Origin: Peribacillus sp. FSL E2-0218
GTDB lineage: Bacteria; Bacillota; Bacilli; Bacillales; DSM-1321
Assembly: GCF_037992945.1 (NCBI RefSeq)
Contig: NZ_CP150304.1
Coordinates: forward strand, 4,974,501 to 5,038,500
Direction: 5' to 3'
Length of the DNA stretch: 64,000 bases
Made by a program: the position numbers and the translations under genes. How positions within the stretch are numbered: the stretch's first letter is position 1; each line of letters opens with the position of its first letter. A model generated the notes under the pieces. That model had not been told where the DNA came from. It was given only the letters and a program-made list of their open reading frames with translations, and searched no databases. Positions 45,936 through 54,535 of this stretch are shown here, piece after piece.

Positions 45936-48071
45936 TTAAGATGCGATCGGTTTGCTTTCACCAATGATCGCTTTTTCGAGAAGCTCGGCTACATCATACG
46001 TTTTAACGTTTTCCTCGACTTCTTTTGCTTTCGTCCCATCAGATAGCATGGTCAGGCAATAAGGACATCCCGAGCTGATAACGGTCGGGCTGACGGCAAG
46101 TGCTTGTTCCGTACGCGCCACATTAATGCGGTTTCCTGTTTCCTCTTCCATCCACATCAAACCGCCTCCGGCACCACAGCACATGCCCTTTTCACGGTTG
46201 CGCTCCATCTCGATCAGTTTCACGCCAGCAATCGATTGCAGGATTTCACGCGGTGGGCTATATACCTCATTGTACCTTCCCAAGTAGCAGGAATCGTGGA
46301 AAGTAATCGTTTCATTAACTGGATATTGCGGCACCAGCCTGCCTTCGCTGACGAGCTTTGCAAGCAGTTCCGTATGGTGGTACACTTCCGCCTCCAAGCC
46401 AAAATCCGGATACTCATTTTTAAAAATATTATAGGCATGCGGATCGATCGTCACGATTTTCTTGATGTCGTTCTTCTGGAACTCTTCGATGTTCTTCATG
46501 GCAAGCTCCTGAAAAACAAACTCATTACCCAATCGACGCGGGGTATCCCCTGAGTTTTTCTCTTTATTTCCCAGAATCGCGAATTTGACGCCCGCTTCAT
46601 TCATTAACTTGGCAAAGGAAAGGGCAATCTTCTGGCTTCTGTTATCGTAAGATCCCATTGAACCGACCCAGAATAAATATTCGAATTCTTCGTCTGCCTT
46701 TTGCAATTCCTTCACGGTAGGAACACTGACATCCTCCCTCAAGGTTCTCCAATCTTCTCTCTCTTTACGGTTCAGCCCCCAAGGGTTTCCTTGACGCTCA
46801 ATATTGGTCATTGCACGTTGGGCATCAGGATCAAGCCTGCCTTCGGTCAGCACTAAATATCGGCGCATATCGATGATTTTGTCGACATGTTCATTCATTA
46901 CCGGGCATTGATCCTCACAATTACGGCAGGTCGTGCAAGCCCATAGTTCTTCTTCCGTAATGACTTCGCCAATAAGGCTCGGGCTGTAGCTTTCAATTGC
47001 TGCGGCCGATTCCTGGGCTCCCTCGCCGCTGCTGGCAAGAGCGATCTTATTTCCAGTGGTATTGCCGAACACAAAGGATGGAACCCATGGCTGCTTCGTT
47101 GTTACAGCAGCTCCTGTATTCGTTAAATGGTCACGCATCTTGATGATGATATCCATCGGTGACAGCATTTTCCCGGTACCGGTTGCCGGACACATATTCG
47201 TACAGCGCCCGCATTCCACGCAGGCATAAAGATCGACCATTTGGTATTGTGTCAAATCCTCGATATATTTGGCACCATAGTATTGGTTGCCTTCTTTGTC
47301 CAGGATCTCTTCTTCCAAATCGACCGGCTTCAATTTCCCTGGATTGTCCAGACGGTTCAAGAATACATTGATCGGACCGGCAATCAAGTGTGCATGCTTC
47401 GATTGCGGGATGTAAACAAGGAACGATAAGATGATCATTAGATGCATCCACCAAGCTACATAAAACACGGCAGTAGCTGCGGCTGTTCCCATCCAGCCGA
47501 ATAGGAAGGCTATGCTTGATGCGACTGGCTCTGACCAGGTTGCATCATGTTCATGCCAAATCATTCCCATTCCATTCCCCAGCAGTACGGTAATCATGAT
47601 GCCGGTAATGAAGATGACAACCAATCCCGCTTTGAAATCCCTTTTCAGGCGGACAAGCTTTTCAACATAACGGCGGTAACCAGCCCAAAGGATTGCCACC
47701 AGAACCGTGAGCGTCACGATTTCCTGGAAGAAGGTAAAGGCAGGATAAAGAGGTCCTAACGGCAAATGCCACCCTGGCCTTAACCCTTTAATGAAAAAGT
47801 CAAGTGCACCAAATTGCACTAAAATGAAGCCATAAAATAGCATCGCATGGATGATTCCGCTCTTTTTATCTTTGAAGAGCTTTTTCTGTCCAAATACATA
47901 AACCCCAATTTTAACCAAACGATCTTTCACACGGTTATCGAATTCCACTTTTTTGCCAAGTTTTATATATGCTAAACGAGTTCTAATCAAATAGATAAAT
48001 AAACCAGCGGCGTAAGCGGTTACAAGTAGAAAAGCAATCAAGTTGATCCACAGTAAGCCATTCATTTCCAT
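45936..48071 (-). CDS. fadF: Membrane Fe-S oxidoreductase FadF (YwjF-like)
   Basis: About 711 residues. N-terminal membrane part with about six helices (residues 1-255, NarI-like), two 4Fe-4S ferredoxin motifs (CVECGRCTNMCP near 285, CTTCRNCEDQCP near 380), and C-terminal cysteine-rich CCG domains (DSCYLGRYNE, GMCCGAGGG, SGCPYCLTML). Such proteins are thought to take electrons from acyl-CoA dehydrogenases via electron-transfer flavoprotein to the quinone pool. ATG 48071 follows GGGGGAAGGA; ATG 48065 is an alternative. Has its own FadR-like operator. Confidence 0.9.
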   Translation of the reverse strand: MEMNGLLWINLIAFLLVTAYAAGLFIYLIRTRLAYIKLGKKVEFDNRVKDRLVKIGVYVFGQKKLFKDKKSGIIHAMLFYGFILVQFGALDFFIKGLRPGWHLPLGPLYPAFTFFQEIVTLTVLVAILWAGYRRYVEKLVRLKRDFKAGLVVIFITGIMITVLLGNGMGMIWHEHDATWSEPVASSIAFLFGWMGTAAATAVFYVAWWMHLMIILSFLVYIPQSKHAHLIAGPINVFLNRLDNPGKLKPVDLEEEILDKEGNQYYGAKYIEDLTQYQMVDLYACVECGRCTNMCPATGTGKMLSPMDIIIKMRDHLTNTGAAVTTKQPWVPSFVFGNTTGNKIALASSGEGAQESAAAIESYSPSLIGEVITEEELWACTTCRNCEDQCPVMNEHVDKIIDMRRYLVLTEGRLDPDAQRAMTNIERQGNPWGLNRKEREDWRTLREDVSVPTVKELQKADEEFEYLFWVGSMGSYDNRSQKIALSFAKLMNEAGVKFAILGNKEKNSGDTPRRLGNEFVFQELAMKNIEEFQKNDIKKIVTIDPHAYNIFKNEYPDFGLEAEVYHHTELLAKLVSEGRLVPQYPVNETITFHDSCYLGRYNEVYSPPREILQSIAGVKLIEMERNREKGMCCGAGGGLMWMEEETGNRINVARTEQALAVSPTVISSGCPYCLTMLSDGTKAKEVEENVKTYDVAELLEKAIIGESKPIAS

Positions 48072-48173
48072 GCAGTCCTTCCCCCTCTTCGTAAATTGTA
48101 AAATGCCAGGCAACCATTTTAATAAATAGAAAATTTGGCATTTTCCTGAAATTTGATTACCTCCATTATATAA

Positions 48174-48191
48174 TGAATGAGCATTCAGTCA
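48174..48191. promoter_or_regulatory. FadR-like operator upstream of fadF
   Basis: TGAATGAGCATTCAGTCA, close to the B. subtilis FadR consensus TGAATGAMTANTCATTCA (most fixed positions match). It lies ~100 bp upstream of fadF, where a repressor would cover the promoter region. Confidence 0.6.
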
Positions 48192-48366
48192 ACTTTTTTC
48201 TTTATAAAATAAATGTGATTTTCTCCACCCTAATCATTATAGTTCGACAATTCTGGATATTCCCCCTTCCATAACATAAAAAAAGCCTATTCCCTTCACT
48301 CCATTCTATGGTTACTTACAGGGAATTAGAGCCAAACTACATGTAAATCATGTAGGGGGGATTTTT

Positions 48367-49569
48367 TTGAAGATAATCACGACGCTTGCCTCCATTTTAT
48401 TATTGATCTTCACTTGGTGCTTGATAGATTTAAAGCTGGGGCATAAGCGATATACGAAGGAGGCAGCGAACACGAACTATCCGCCTCGGAAAAGCGAGAT
48501 GACCGTGTTCACGTCAGGGAAAATCCTGTTTGAGGATTTCACGGAAGAAATCAAACACGCTCAGGATTCCATCCATATCCTTTTTTATATCGTGAAAAAC
48601 GATCAGTTCAGCAAGGACTTTTTGAAGCTGCTGCAAACGAAAGCGGAAACGGGCGTGGAGGTACGGCTTTTGGCCGATTGGGTTGGAAGCAAGCAAATAT
48701 CGAGCACAACCATTCGGCAGCTCAAACGAAGCGGCGTTCATTTTTCTTTCAGCTTTAAACCGAAACTCCCCTTTCTTTTCTATACGATACAAAAAAGGAA
48801 TCATCGAAAAATCACGGTGATTGATGGGAAAATCGGCTATCTTGGCGGCTTTAATATCGGCAGGGAATATATAAATCAAGGGGACAAGCTGAACCCTTGG
48901 CGGGATTACCATTTAAAAATGACGGGGGAAGGAGTCAAGGACCTTCAGGAAGTCTTTCTTTCGGATTGGTTTCACGATACAAACGAGGATCTTCGGGGAA
49001 CACCGGCATATTTTCCTAACCTGAAAGCCGGGTCGCAGGCACATCAGGTCGTTGTCACGAATGGATGCGATTTAGAACAGACCTTGATTGGCTTGATTCG
49101 GCAGGCTAAAGAAAAAATCATCATCGGCACGCCATACTTCATTCCAAGCAACTCCCTGTTTCATGAATTAAGGGAGGCCCTTTCACGTAATGTTTCCGTA
49201 ACGGTCATCGTTCCCGAAAATTCCGATCATGCCCTAGTAAAAGAGGCTTCATTTCCCTATTTCCGGGTATTGATAAAAGAAGGAGCTGCCATCATGCAAT
49301 TCCAGAGAGGGTTCTACCATTCTAAAGTGATACTGATTGATGATACAATTTGTGATATCGGTACAGCTAACTTTGATAAACGAAGTTGTTTTTTAAATGG
49401 GGAAATCAACTGTTTGATTTATGACCGGACATTCATAGAAGATGTAGAAAAGGAATTGGCAGTGGACGTTGCGGAATCGAAGCTAATGAACGGGGACAAG
49501 CTTTCTTCCACGAATCTTGTTCGTACAGCAAAAGAATCGCTGGCTTCCATCCTATCTCCTTTTCTTTAA
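48367..49569 (+). CDS. clsB: Cardiolipin synthase-type phospholipase D protein
   Basis: 400 residues. N-terminal membrane anchor (residues 3-20) and two HKD motifs: HRKITVIDGKIGYLGG near 145 and HSKVILIDDTICDIGTANFD near 315. Condenses phosphatidylglycerol into cardiolipin by a phosphatidyl-transfer reaction. Start is TTG 48367 behind GGGGGG; no ATG is available before the anchor. Shorter than ClsA and like B. subtilis YwjE (ClsB), which also lies next to uvsE. Confidence 0.88.
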   Translation: MKIITTLASILLLIFTWCLIDLKLGHKRYTKEAANTNYPPRKSEMTVFTSGKILFEDFTEEIKHAQDSIHILFYIVKNDQFSKDFLKLLQTKAETGVEVRLLADWVGSKQISSTTIRQLKRSGVHFSFSFKPKLPFLFYTIQKRNHRKITVIDGKIGYLGGFNIGREYINQGDKLNPWRDYHLKMTGEGVKDLQEVFLSDWFHDTNEDLRGTPAYFPNLKAGSQAHQVVVTNGCDLEQTLIGLIRQAKEKIIIGTPYFIPSNSLFHELREALSRNVSVTVIVPENSDHALVKEASFPYFRVLIKEGAAIMQFQRGFYHSKVILIDDTICDIGTANFDKRSCFLNGEINCLIYDRTFIEDVEKELAVDVAESKLMNGDKLSSTNLVRTAKESLASILSPFL

Positions 49570-49592
49570 CATCGTTTAAGGAGAAAATGCAA

Positions 49593-50546
49593 ATGAAGAT
49601 AAGATTTGGCTTTGTATCCAACGCAACCTGTTTATGGGAGGCCTCACCAGCAAAGACGCTTACTTTCAAGCGATATAGCGAGCTCGGCCCGGAAACGGGA
49701 ATGGACCGGCTCCTGAGTGTGACGAGGCAGAACATTGAAAATACCCTTAGGGTCCTTCAATATAACACGGCCCACCAAATAGAAATCTACCGGATGTCCA
49801 GCTCCATCGTTCCTTTAGCCACACACCCAGATGTGGAATGGGATTTCGTCACTCCCTTCAAAAAGGAATGGAAGCAGCTTGGCGAATGGGTTACCGCACA
49901 TAACATGCGGGTGAGCTTTCATCCCAACCAGTTTACGCTGTTCACCAGCCCCAAACCAGGGATTACACATAATGCCGTAAAGGATATGGAGTTTCACTAT
50001 AACATGTTCGATGCCATGGGAATTGCCGATTCCTCTTTCATCAATATCCATGTCGGCGGGGCCTATGGTGATAAAGAGTCAGCGTTAGTAAGGGTCCATG
50101 ACAACCTTAGATTGCTTCCAAAGCATGTCAAGGCAAGAATGACCTTCGAGAATGACGATAAAACCTATACAGCCTCAGAAACCCTCCGTGTATGTAAAAG
50201 GGAAGGCATCCCGCTCGTCTTCGATTACCACCACCATCTGGCCAACCTATCAGATGAGCCGCTTAACGAGCTGCTCACCGAGGTCATCAAGACGTGGAGC
50301 AACGCAGGAGTGGTCCCAAAGATCCATATTTCTTCCCCGAAATCATTAAGTGCATTTCGCTCGCATGCTGATTATATTGATATGGAATTCATCATGCCCC
50401 TGTTCAAAGCACTTAGGGAGCTTAGGCAGGATGTCGATTTCATGATCGAAGCCAAGATGAAGGATCGGGCCATGCTGCAGCTGATCGAAGAAATCGCCAA
50501 GGTCCGCGGTGTAAAAAGGGTCAGCGGTGGCTCCGTCGAATGCTGA
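49593..50546 (+). CDS. uvsE: UV damage endonuclease UvsE
   Basis: About 317 residues. TIM-barrel nuclease that nicks 5' of UV photoproducts for alternative excision repair. Conserved FGFVSNA, SSSIVPLATHPD, SFHPNQFTLF, INIHVGGAYG, FENDDKTYT, FDYHHHLAN and FMIEAK blocks contain the metal-binding His, Asp and Glu residues. ATG 49593 has AAGGAG nine bases upstream; ATG 49587 is only three bases from it. Follows clsB by 23 bp, so likely cotranscribed. Confidence 0.94.
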   Translation: MKIRFGFVSNATCLWEASPAKTLTFKRYSELGPETGMDRLLSVTRQNIENTLRVLQYNTAHQIEIYRMSSSIVPLATHPDVEWDFVTPFKKEWKQLGEWVTAHNMRVSFHPNQFTLFTSPKPGITHNAVKDMEFHYNMFDAMGIADSSFINIHVGGAYGDKESALVRVHDNLRLLPKHVKARMTFENDDKTYTASETLRVCKREGIPLVFDYHHHLANLSDEPLNELLTEVIKTWSNAGVVPKIHISSPKSLSAFRSHADYIDMEFIMPLFKALRELRQDVDFMIEAKMKDRAMLQLIEEIAKVRGVKRVSGGSVEC

Positions 50547-50600
50547 AAGTCCAAAAAAAGCGACTGTTCCCATTAGGAACAGTCGCTACAGTTTGTAGAC

Positions 50601-50638
50601 AAAAGGGGTTCGGAATTAAAAAATCCCGAACCCCTTTT
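50601..50638 (-). terminator. Strong hairpin downstream of the transposase remnant
   Basis: A 13-bp perfect stem AAAAGGGGTTCGG (50601-50613 with 50626-50638), extended inward with one mismatch. T-rich ends on both strands make it a plausible bidirectional terminator between uvsE and the remnant. Confidence 0.6.
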
Positions 50639-50697
50639 GAAATTCCTTTGAAATTTTGACCAAAGGTTACGAGATTTGGGCTCTTCGAGCCACTATG

Positions 50698-51093
50698 TTA
50701 AGCCGTTTTAGGACCTTGCCATGTCCAAGTGGCCATCTTCTTTAAATTCATGGCAGCGAAAGTAAGCATCGCCTGCATCGACAATTTTTTAAGTCCCCTT
50801 AAAGTAGTCCAACGCATACCATGCTTTTCTTTTGCATCTGCGAATACACGCTCAATCGTTTTACGCATGGAACGAATACCGAAGGTATATTGAATGAAAG
50901 TCAGTTTAACTAAAATAACTGGATCAATACTTGGGCGTCCTACCTCTGAGTACATATCTTTCACCAAGTCATAAATGAAAGTGAAGTCAATGGCAGCCTC
51001 CATTTTACGAACCAAATGGTTCGGTGGCACCAGTTGATCTAAAGTAATCATTTCAAGTTGATCTCGCTGAATAGAATCATGTTTAGAAAGCAT
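50698..51093 (-). pseudogene. IS1182-family transposase with internal deletion
   Basis: 131 residues from ATG 51093 (GAGGTG upstream), against ~450-480 for an intact IS1182 transposase. Residues 1-80 are the normal N-terminus (LVPPNHLVRKMEAAIDFTF, GRPSIDPVILVKLTFIQYTF, GIRSMRKTI); the rest is the normal C-terminal end (ERVFADAKEKHGMRWTTLRG, LKKLSMQAMLTFAAMNLKKM). The DDE catalytic middle is missing, yet the reading frame is continuous. The junction falls where the family has similar RKxTIE strings in both parts, suggesting deletion between short repeats. Confidence 0.85.
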
Positions 51094-51180
51094 CCTCATC
51101 ACCTCAAGTTTTAATACTTCAATTTTAAAACAAAAATGACTCCAGTCAAAAGTGTTCTATCTAAAAGGTAAGACAAAATT

Positions 51181-51300
51181 GATTGGAGCGGGTGTTCGAG
51201 ACTCCTGCGGGAAAAGCGCGTCTAGGGGAGACCCCGCAGGCAAAGCCGAGGAGGCTCCCCGACCGCCCGCGGAAAGCGAGTGCCTGGAGTGGAAATCAAC
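51181..51300. repeat. GC-rich nested palindrome repeat, copy A
   Basis: GC-rich block with interleaved inverted arms: CCTGCGGG (51204-51211) with CCCGCAGG (51233-51240), and GGGGAG (51225-51230) with CTCCCC (51255-51260). This kind of sequence is, from memory, scattered through many Bacillaceae genomes. Degenerate copies in inverse orientation lie at 53825 and 54331. Confidence 0.8.
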
Positions 51301-51320
51301 GTCTAAATTGTACAGGCCAT

Positions 51321-51356
51321 AAAAATAGACAAACTCGATTTTCATCGAGTTTGTCT
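51321..51356 (-). terminator. Terminator-type palindrome downstream of argS
   Basis: A perfect 13-bp stem (51327-51339 with 51344-51356, AGACAAACTCGAT), 4-nt loop and ATTTTTATGG tail on the minus strand. Near-identical arms occur at 12756 and 34126. Confidence 0.75.
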
Positions 51357-51402
51357 ACAGTCTGAAGCGACTGTTCCCATTAGGAACAGTCGCTATTGCT
51401 GA

Positions 51403-53073
51403 TTACATTTTTTCCGGTGCTGAAACGCCGATTATAGCCAATGCGTTCTTTAAAGTGATTTGAACGGATTTGACTAGTCCAAGGCGCGCTTGACTTCGTT
51501 CCATTTTCTCCACATCCAGAACCTTATCTGCATTGTAGAAGCTATGGAAAGTGGAAGCTAGGTCGAAGATATAATTCGTCATGCGGTGAGGCATCCGTTT
51601 TTCGGCTGCTTCAGCAATCGCCTGAGGAAACTCGCCCAGTTTTTTCAACAGCTCGACCTCTTTTTCAGTGGAAAGGGCAGAAAAATCAGTGATTCCTTCA
51701 TAGCTGACTCCTTGCTCCACACCTTGGCGCAAAATACTTGATATCCGGGCATGTGCATATTGTGCATAATAAACCGGGTTATCATTGGATTGCGATACGG
51801 CAAGATCCAAATCAAAATCCATATGCGTATCGGCACTTCTCATCGCAAAGAAATAACGTGTTGCATCAAGGCCAACCTCATCAATAAGATCACGCATCGT
51901 GACGGCTTTACCCGTACGCTTGCTCATTTTCATTTTCTCGCCATCTTTATACAGATGTACGAGCTGGATGATTTCCACTTCAAGCTGCTCGCGTTTGTAG
52001 CCTAAAGCTTCAATCGCCGCTTTCATACGAGGGATATATCCGTGGTGGTCGGCACCCCATATGTTGATCAATGTTTCGAAGCCACGCTCCAGTTTATTAC
52101 GGTGATAGGCAATATCCGGTGTCAAATAGGTATAAGACCCGTCTTGTTTGATGAGCACGCGGTCTTTATCATCACCCAATTCCGTTGAACGGAACCATGT
52201 TGCCCCATCTTGCTCATAGACATGGCCCCTTTCCCTCAATACATTGAGCGCTTCGTCAATTTTGCCATCTTGATAAAGGGACGTCTCGGAGTACCATACA
52301 TCGAATCCGACACGGAAATTGCCCAAGTCCGTTTTCAGTTTTTCCATCTCACATTTCAAGCCGTATTCACGGAAGAAATCAAAACGCACTTTTTCATCGG
52401 CATTTACGAATTTATCGCCATATTCTTCGGCAAGCTTTTTACCGAAGCCCTTGATATCCTCACCGTGATAACCGCCCTCCGGCATTTCCTTTTCAAGACC
52501 AAGCGCTTGGAAATAACGTGCTTCTATCGAAATGGCCAAATTATTGATTTGGTTACCTGCATCATTGATATAATATTCACGTGAAACATCATAGCCTGCT
52601 TTGGAAAGGACATTGCATAACGTATCGCCTACTGCTGCACCGCGCGCATGACCGAGGTGAAGATCACCTGTCGGGTTTGCGGAAACGAATTCCACCTGGA
52701 TTTTTTCACCTTTTCCAAAATCGCTTTCCCCATATGATCCATCGGCTTTCAATATGGCAGAGATCAATTCGGTCAAATATGAATTATTCATGTAGAAGTT
52801 TATAAAACCTGGCCCTGCAATTTCAATTTTTTCAATGGAAGCCTTTGAGTTATCGAAGTTTTCAATGATCGCTTCAGCAATCATTTTTGGCGCTTTCTTC
52901 GCAATCTTCGTTAATTGCATCGCCATATTCGTCGAATAATCTCCGTGCGACTTTTCCCTTGGCAGTTCCAATACTACATTCGGAATCTGTTCTTCTGCTG
53001 CCAGGCCTGCCTTGATAACCGCAGCCTTAATTTCTTCTTTCAGTTTTTCCTGTACCTCATTAACTATATTCAT
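51403..53073 (-). CDS. argS: Arginyl-tRNA synthetase
   Basis: 556 residues, class I synthetase. HLGH at residues 139-142 (HIGH motif) and KMSKRTGKAVTM (KMSKS motif) are intact, and the N-terminal tRNA-recognition domain and C-terminal anticodon domain are full length. ATG 53073 follows AGGAGG (about 11 bases). Starts 3 bp after ywiB, so the two are coupled. Confidence 0.97.
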   Translation of the reverse strand: MNIVNEVQEKLKEEIKAAVIKAGLAAEEQIPNVVLELPREKSHGDYSTNMAMQLTKIAKKAPKMIAEAIIENFDNSKASIEKIEIAGPGFINFYMNNSYLTELISAILKADGSYGESDFGKGEKIQVEFVSANPTGDLHLGHARGAAVGDTLCNVLSKAGYDVSREYYINDAGNQINNLAISIEARYFQALGLEKEMPEGGYHGEDIKGFGKKLAEEYGDKFVNADEKVRFDFFREYGLKCEMEKLKTDLGNFRVGFDVWYSETSLYQDGKIDEALNVLRERGHVYEQDGATWFRSTELGDDKDRVLIKQDGSYTYLTPDIAYHRNKLERGFETLINIWGADHHGYIPRMKAAIEALGYKREQLEVEIIQLVHLYKDGEKMKMSKRTGKAVTMRDLIDEVGLDATRYFFAMRSADTHMDFDLDLAVSQSNDNPVYYAQYAHARISSILRQGVEQGVSYEGITDFSALSTEKEVELLKKLGEFPQAIAEAAEKRMPHRMTNYIFDLASTFHSFYNADKVLDVEKMERSQARLGLVKSVQITLKNALAIIGVSAPEKM

Positions 53074-53076
53074 GTG

Positions 53077-53517
53077 CTATGCTTCCTCCTTGTAGGAAAT
53101 CGTCATTTCATATTGACCGGGTTCGCTTCCCTGCATATGTAATGTATATTTAAGGACAAGTTTCCCTTGTTTGGCCTGCTCATCCCATTGATGATCGATT
53201 TTTTTCGTGGTCGTCCGTAGTCCCAACCGGCCATATATACTTTCATAATGTCCATTTGTCGCTTCCTGCAAGCGGAAAAGCTGCCTCATTTTAATGGCAC
53301 CGTTCCTTAGCAGGATCGTTTCATCCATTTTATGCTTGATGGTCGTTTGTATTTGACCAGCTTCATTTTCCTCTTTATATTGCAAATACAAATCGGCACC
53401 CTTGTACATTTTTGTACCAAATGTGACCAGCTCATACGTGTCCGTTTCAGCGCCATGCTTGATTTTTGTTTGCAAGGTCACTCTAATGGCATGCTTATCT
53501 ATATCATGAAGAGTCAA
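53077..53517 (-). CDS. ywiB: DUF1934 family protein YwiB
   Basis: 146 residues, no known function. Beta-barrel-type composition (alternating hydrophobic strands, TYELVTFGTKMYKGADLYLQ, QGKLVLKYTLHMQG) resembling a calycin-like fold. Begins with TTG 53517 behind AAGGAAGTG. Upstream of argS, as in B. subtilis. Confidence 0.85.
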   Translation of the reverse strand: MTLHDIDKHAIRVTLQTKIKHGAETDTYELVTFGTKMYKGADLYLQYKEENEAGQIQTTIKHKMDETILLRNGAIKMRQLFRLQEATNGHYESIYGRLGLRTTTKKIDHQWDEQAKQGKLVLKYTLHMQGSEPGQYEMTISYKEEA

Positions 53518-53826
53518 CTCAACACTTCCTTCATCACGTCGTCCTTAACTTCATAAGTATAAATATTCTTCAAGGAAGTTTCAACTTGCATCGGAAAATA
53601 AAGTGCAAATCCAGAAAGGGATAGAAGGAAATAGCCTGGAAAGTGATTTTCAGTGAAAGTTTTCTTTTGGGTTTGGAAATGCACCCTATGGAAAAGACAC
53701 TTTTTTTAAAAACAAGGGAGAGAATTAGTAAGAATTTGACCGACAGTTCCTTTCTACTTCATCCGAACAAAACTTTCTCTAATTTCCCACAGTTTTGGTA
53801 ATTTCAAATTCAATCGCTTCATTGCA

Positions 53827-53885
53827 CCGCGGGCGGTCCGGGAGCCTCCTCGGCTTTCAGCCCGCGGGTTCTCCCGTGTCTCGTA
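53827..53885. repeat. GC-rich palindrome repeat, copy B (degenerate)
   Basis: Stem CCGCGGGC (53827-53834) with GCCCGCGG (53860-53867); the intervening GGAGCCTCCTCGGCTTT and following TTCTCCCGTG match the reverse complement of copy A at 51181-51300 with several changes. Confidence 0.7.
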
Positions 53886-54044
53886 TTTACCACAAGAGTC
53901 TCGCTGCTTTCCGTTTCATTTCACGTTGCGTGAAAATGAAGATGACATCCAGATTGTCCACATGTAGCTGAAGAGAAACGGTACTAAAAGCGTGTGAAAA
54001 GCGCGATTTTTATGAGAAACCTCCTCAAATAAGTAGCAAAGCCC

Positions 54045-54170
54045 AAACTCGCGAGTAAATGCGCCAAATTTACGAATAAAAGCACGAAATTCACGAATAA
54101 AACTGCCAAACTCACGAATAAAGTGGCTAAATTCGCGAGTAAAGCTCCGAAATGGTGAAAGAAAGCAGTG
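54045..54170. repeat. 21-bp tandem repeat, about six units
   Basis: Units begin at 54045, 54066, 54087, 54108, 54129 and 54150, exactly 21 bp apart, with consensus close to AAATTCACGAATAAAGC and four variable bases. No open frame with a ribosome site uses it. One more diverged unit (AAACTGACGAGTAACTG) lies near 54292. Confidence 0.85.
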
Positions 54171-54330
54171 ATTATACGGGGAACCCGGGTTAAAAACGTG
54201 AGTAACGCAAGAAATACAATAGAAACGGCCCCAATTGCGTGTGAAAAGGGTAAATTATACGGAACCCCGCTTTAAATTCAATGCAAAGCACAAACTGACG
54301 AGTAACTGTACCTTAGACCGTTTCAATCCA

Positions 54331-54405
54331 CTGCAGGCGATCGCGCTTATCCAGAGGGCGGCGGTCCGAGCCTACTCGGCTCTCAGCCTGCAGGGTCTCC
54401 CGTGA
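54331..54405. repeat. GC-rich palindrome repeat, copy C (degenerate)
   Basis: Outer arms CTGCAGGC (54331-54338) and GCCTGCAG (54386-54393); inner CGGTCCGAGCC and GGGTCTCCCG match copies A and B. The same outer arms and leading CTGCAGGCGATC occur at 60421. Confidence 0.7.
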
Positions 54406-54459
54406 TTCGCATGTTCCGCAAATTTCTCCAACACTGCGGACATTTTGCACTCTACTCAT

Positions 54460-54520
54460 AAACAAAAGTACCCTACAGGATAGACTTTTTTCAACGTGTC
54501 CATTCCATAGGGTACTTTTT
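54460..54520 (-). terminator. Terminator of speB
   Basis: Long hairpin with outer stem AAAAGTACCCTA paired with TAGGGTACTTTT and mismatched inner part, T tail on the minus strand. Its left arm resembles the perfect hairpin at 60253-60293. Confidence 0.75.
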
Positions 54521-54535
54521 ATTAAAGTTCGATCC

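Larger units (their letters stand above)
50559..51395 (-). mobile_element. Minimal IS1182-like element with hairpin-bearing inverted ends
   Basis: The 837-bp segment is bounded by two identical 30-bp hairpins (50559-50588 and 51366-51395; 12-bp stem AGCGACTGTTCC, 5-nt loop). Inside each, similarity continues as an inverted repeat: CAGTTTGTAGACAAA at the left against CAGACTGTAGACAAA on the minus strand at the right. It contains a fused transposase remnant, a long hairpin (50601-50638), a GC-rich repeat (51181-51300) and a terminator-type palindrome (51327-51356). It lies between the convergent uvsE and argS genes, disrupting neither. Without a catalytic core it can move only with help from an intact relative, if at all. 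Confidence 0.75.
53518..54459. other. Gene-free repeat-rich island between ywiB and speB
   Basis: About 940 bp with no credible gene on either strand. Contains two degenerate GC-rich palindromes (53827-53880, 54331-54405) and a 21-bp tandem array (54045-54170). Segments resembling 53970-54060 recur around 54235-54310 (GCGTGTGAAAAG followed by AGCA/CCAAACT and CGAGTAA), so part of the island is itself an old ~250-bp duplication. Confidence 0.7.

Noticed and set aside
54045..54170. CRISPR-like periodic repeat
   Set aside because: Units are directly adjacent at 21 bp with no unique spacers and no cas genes nearby; it is a simple tandem repeat.
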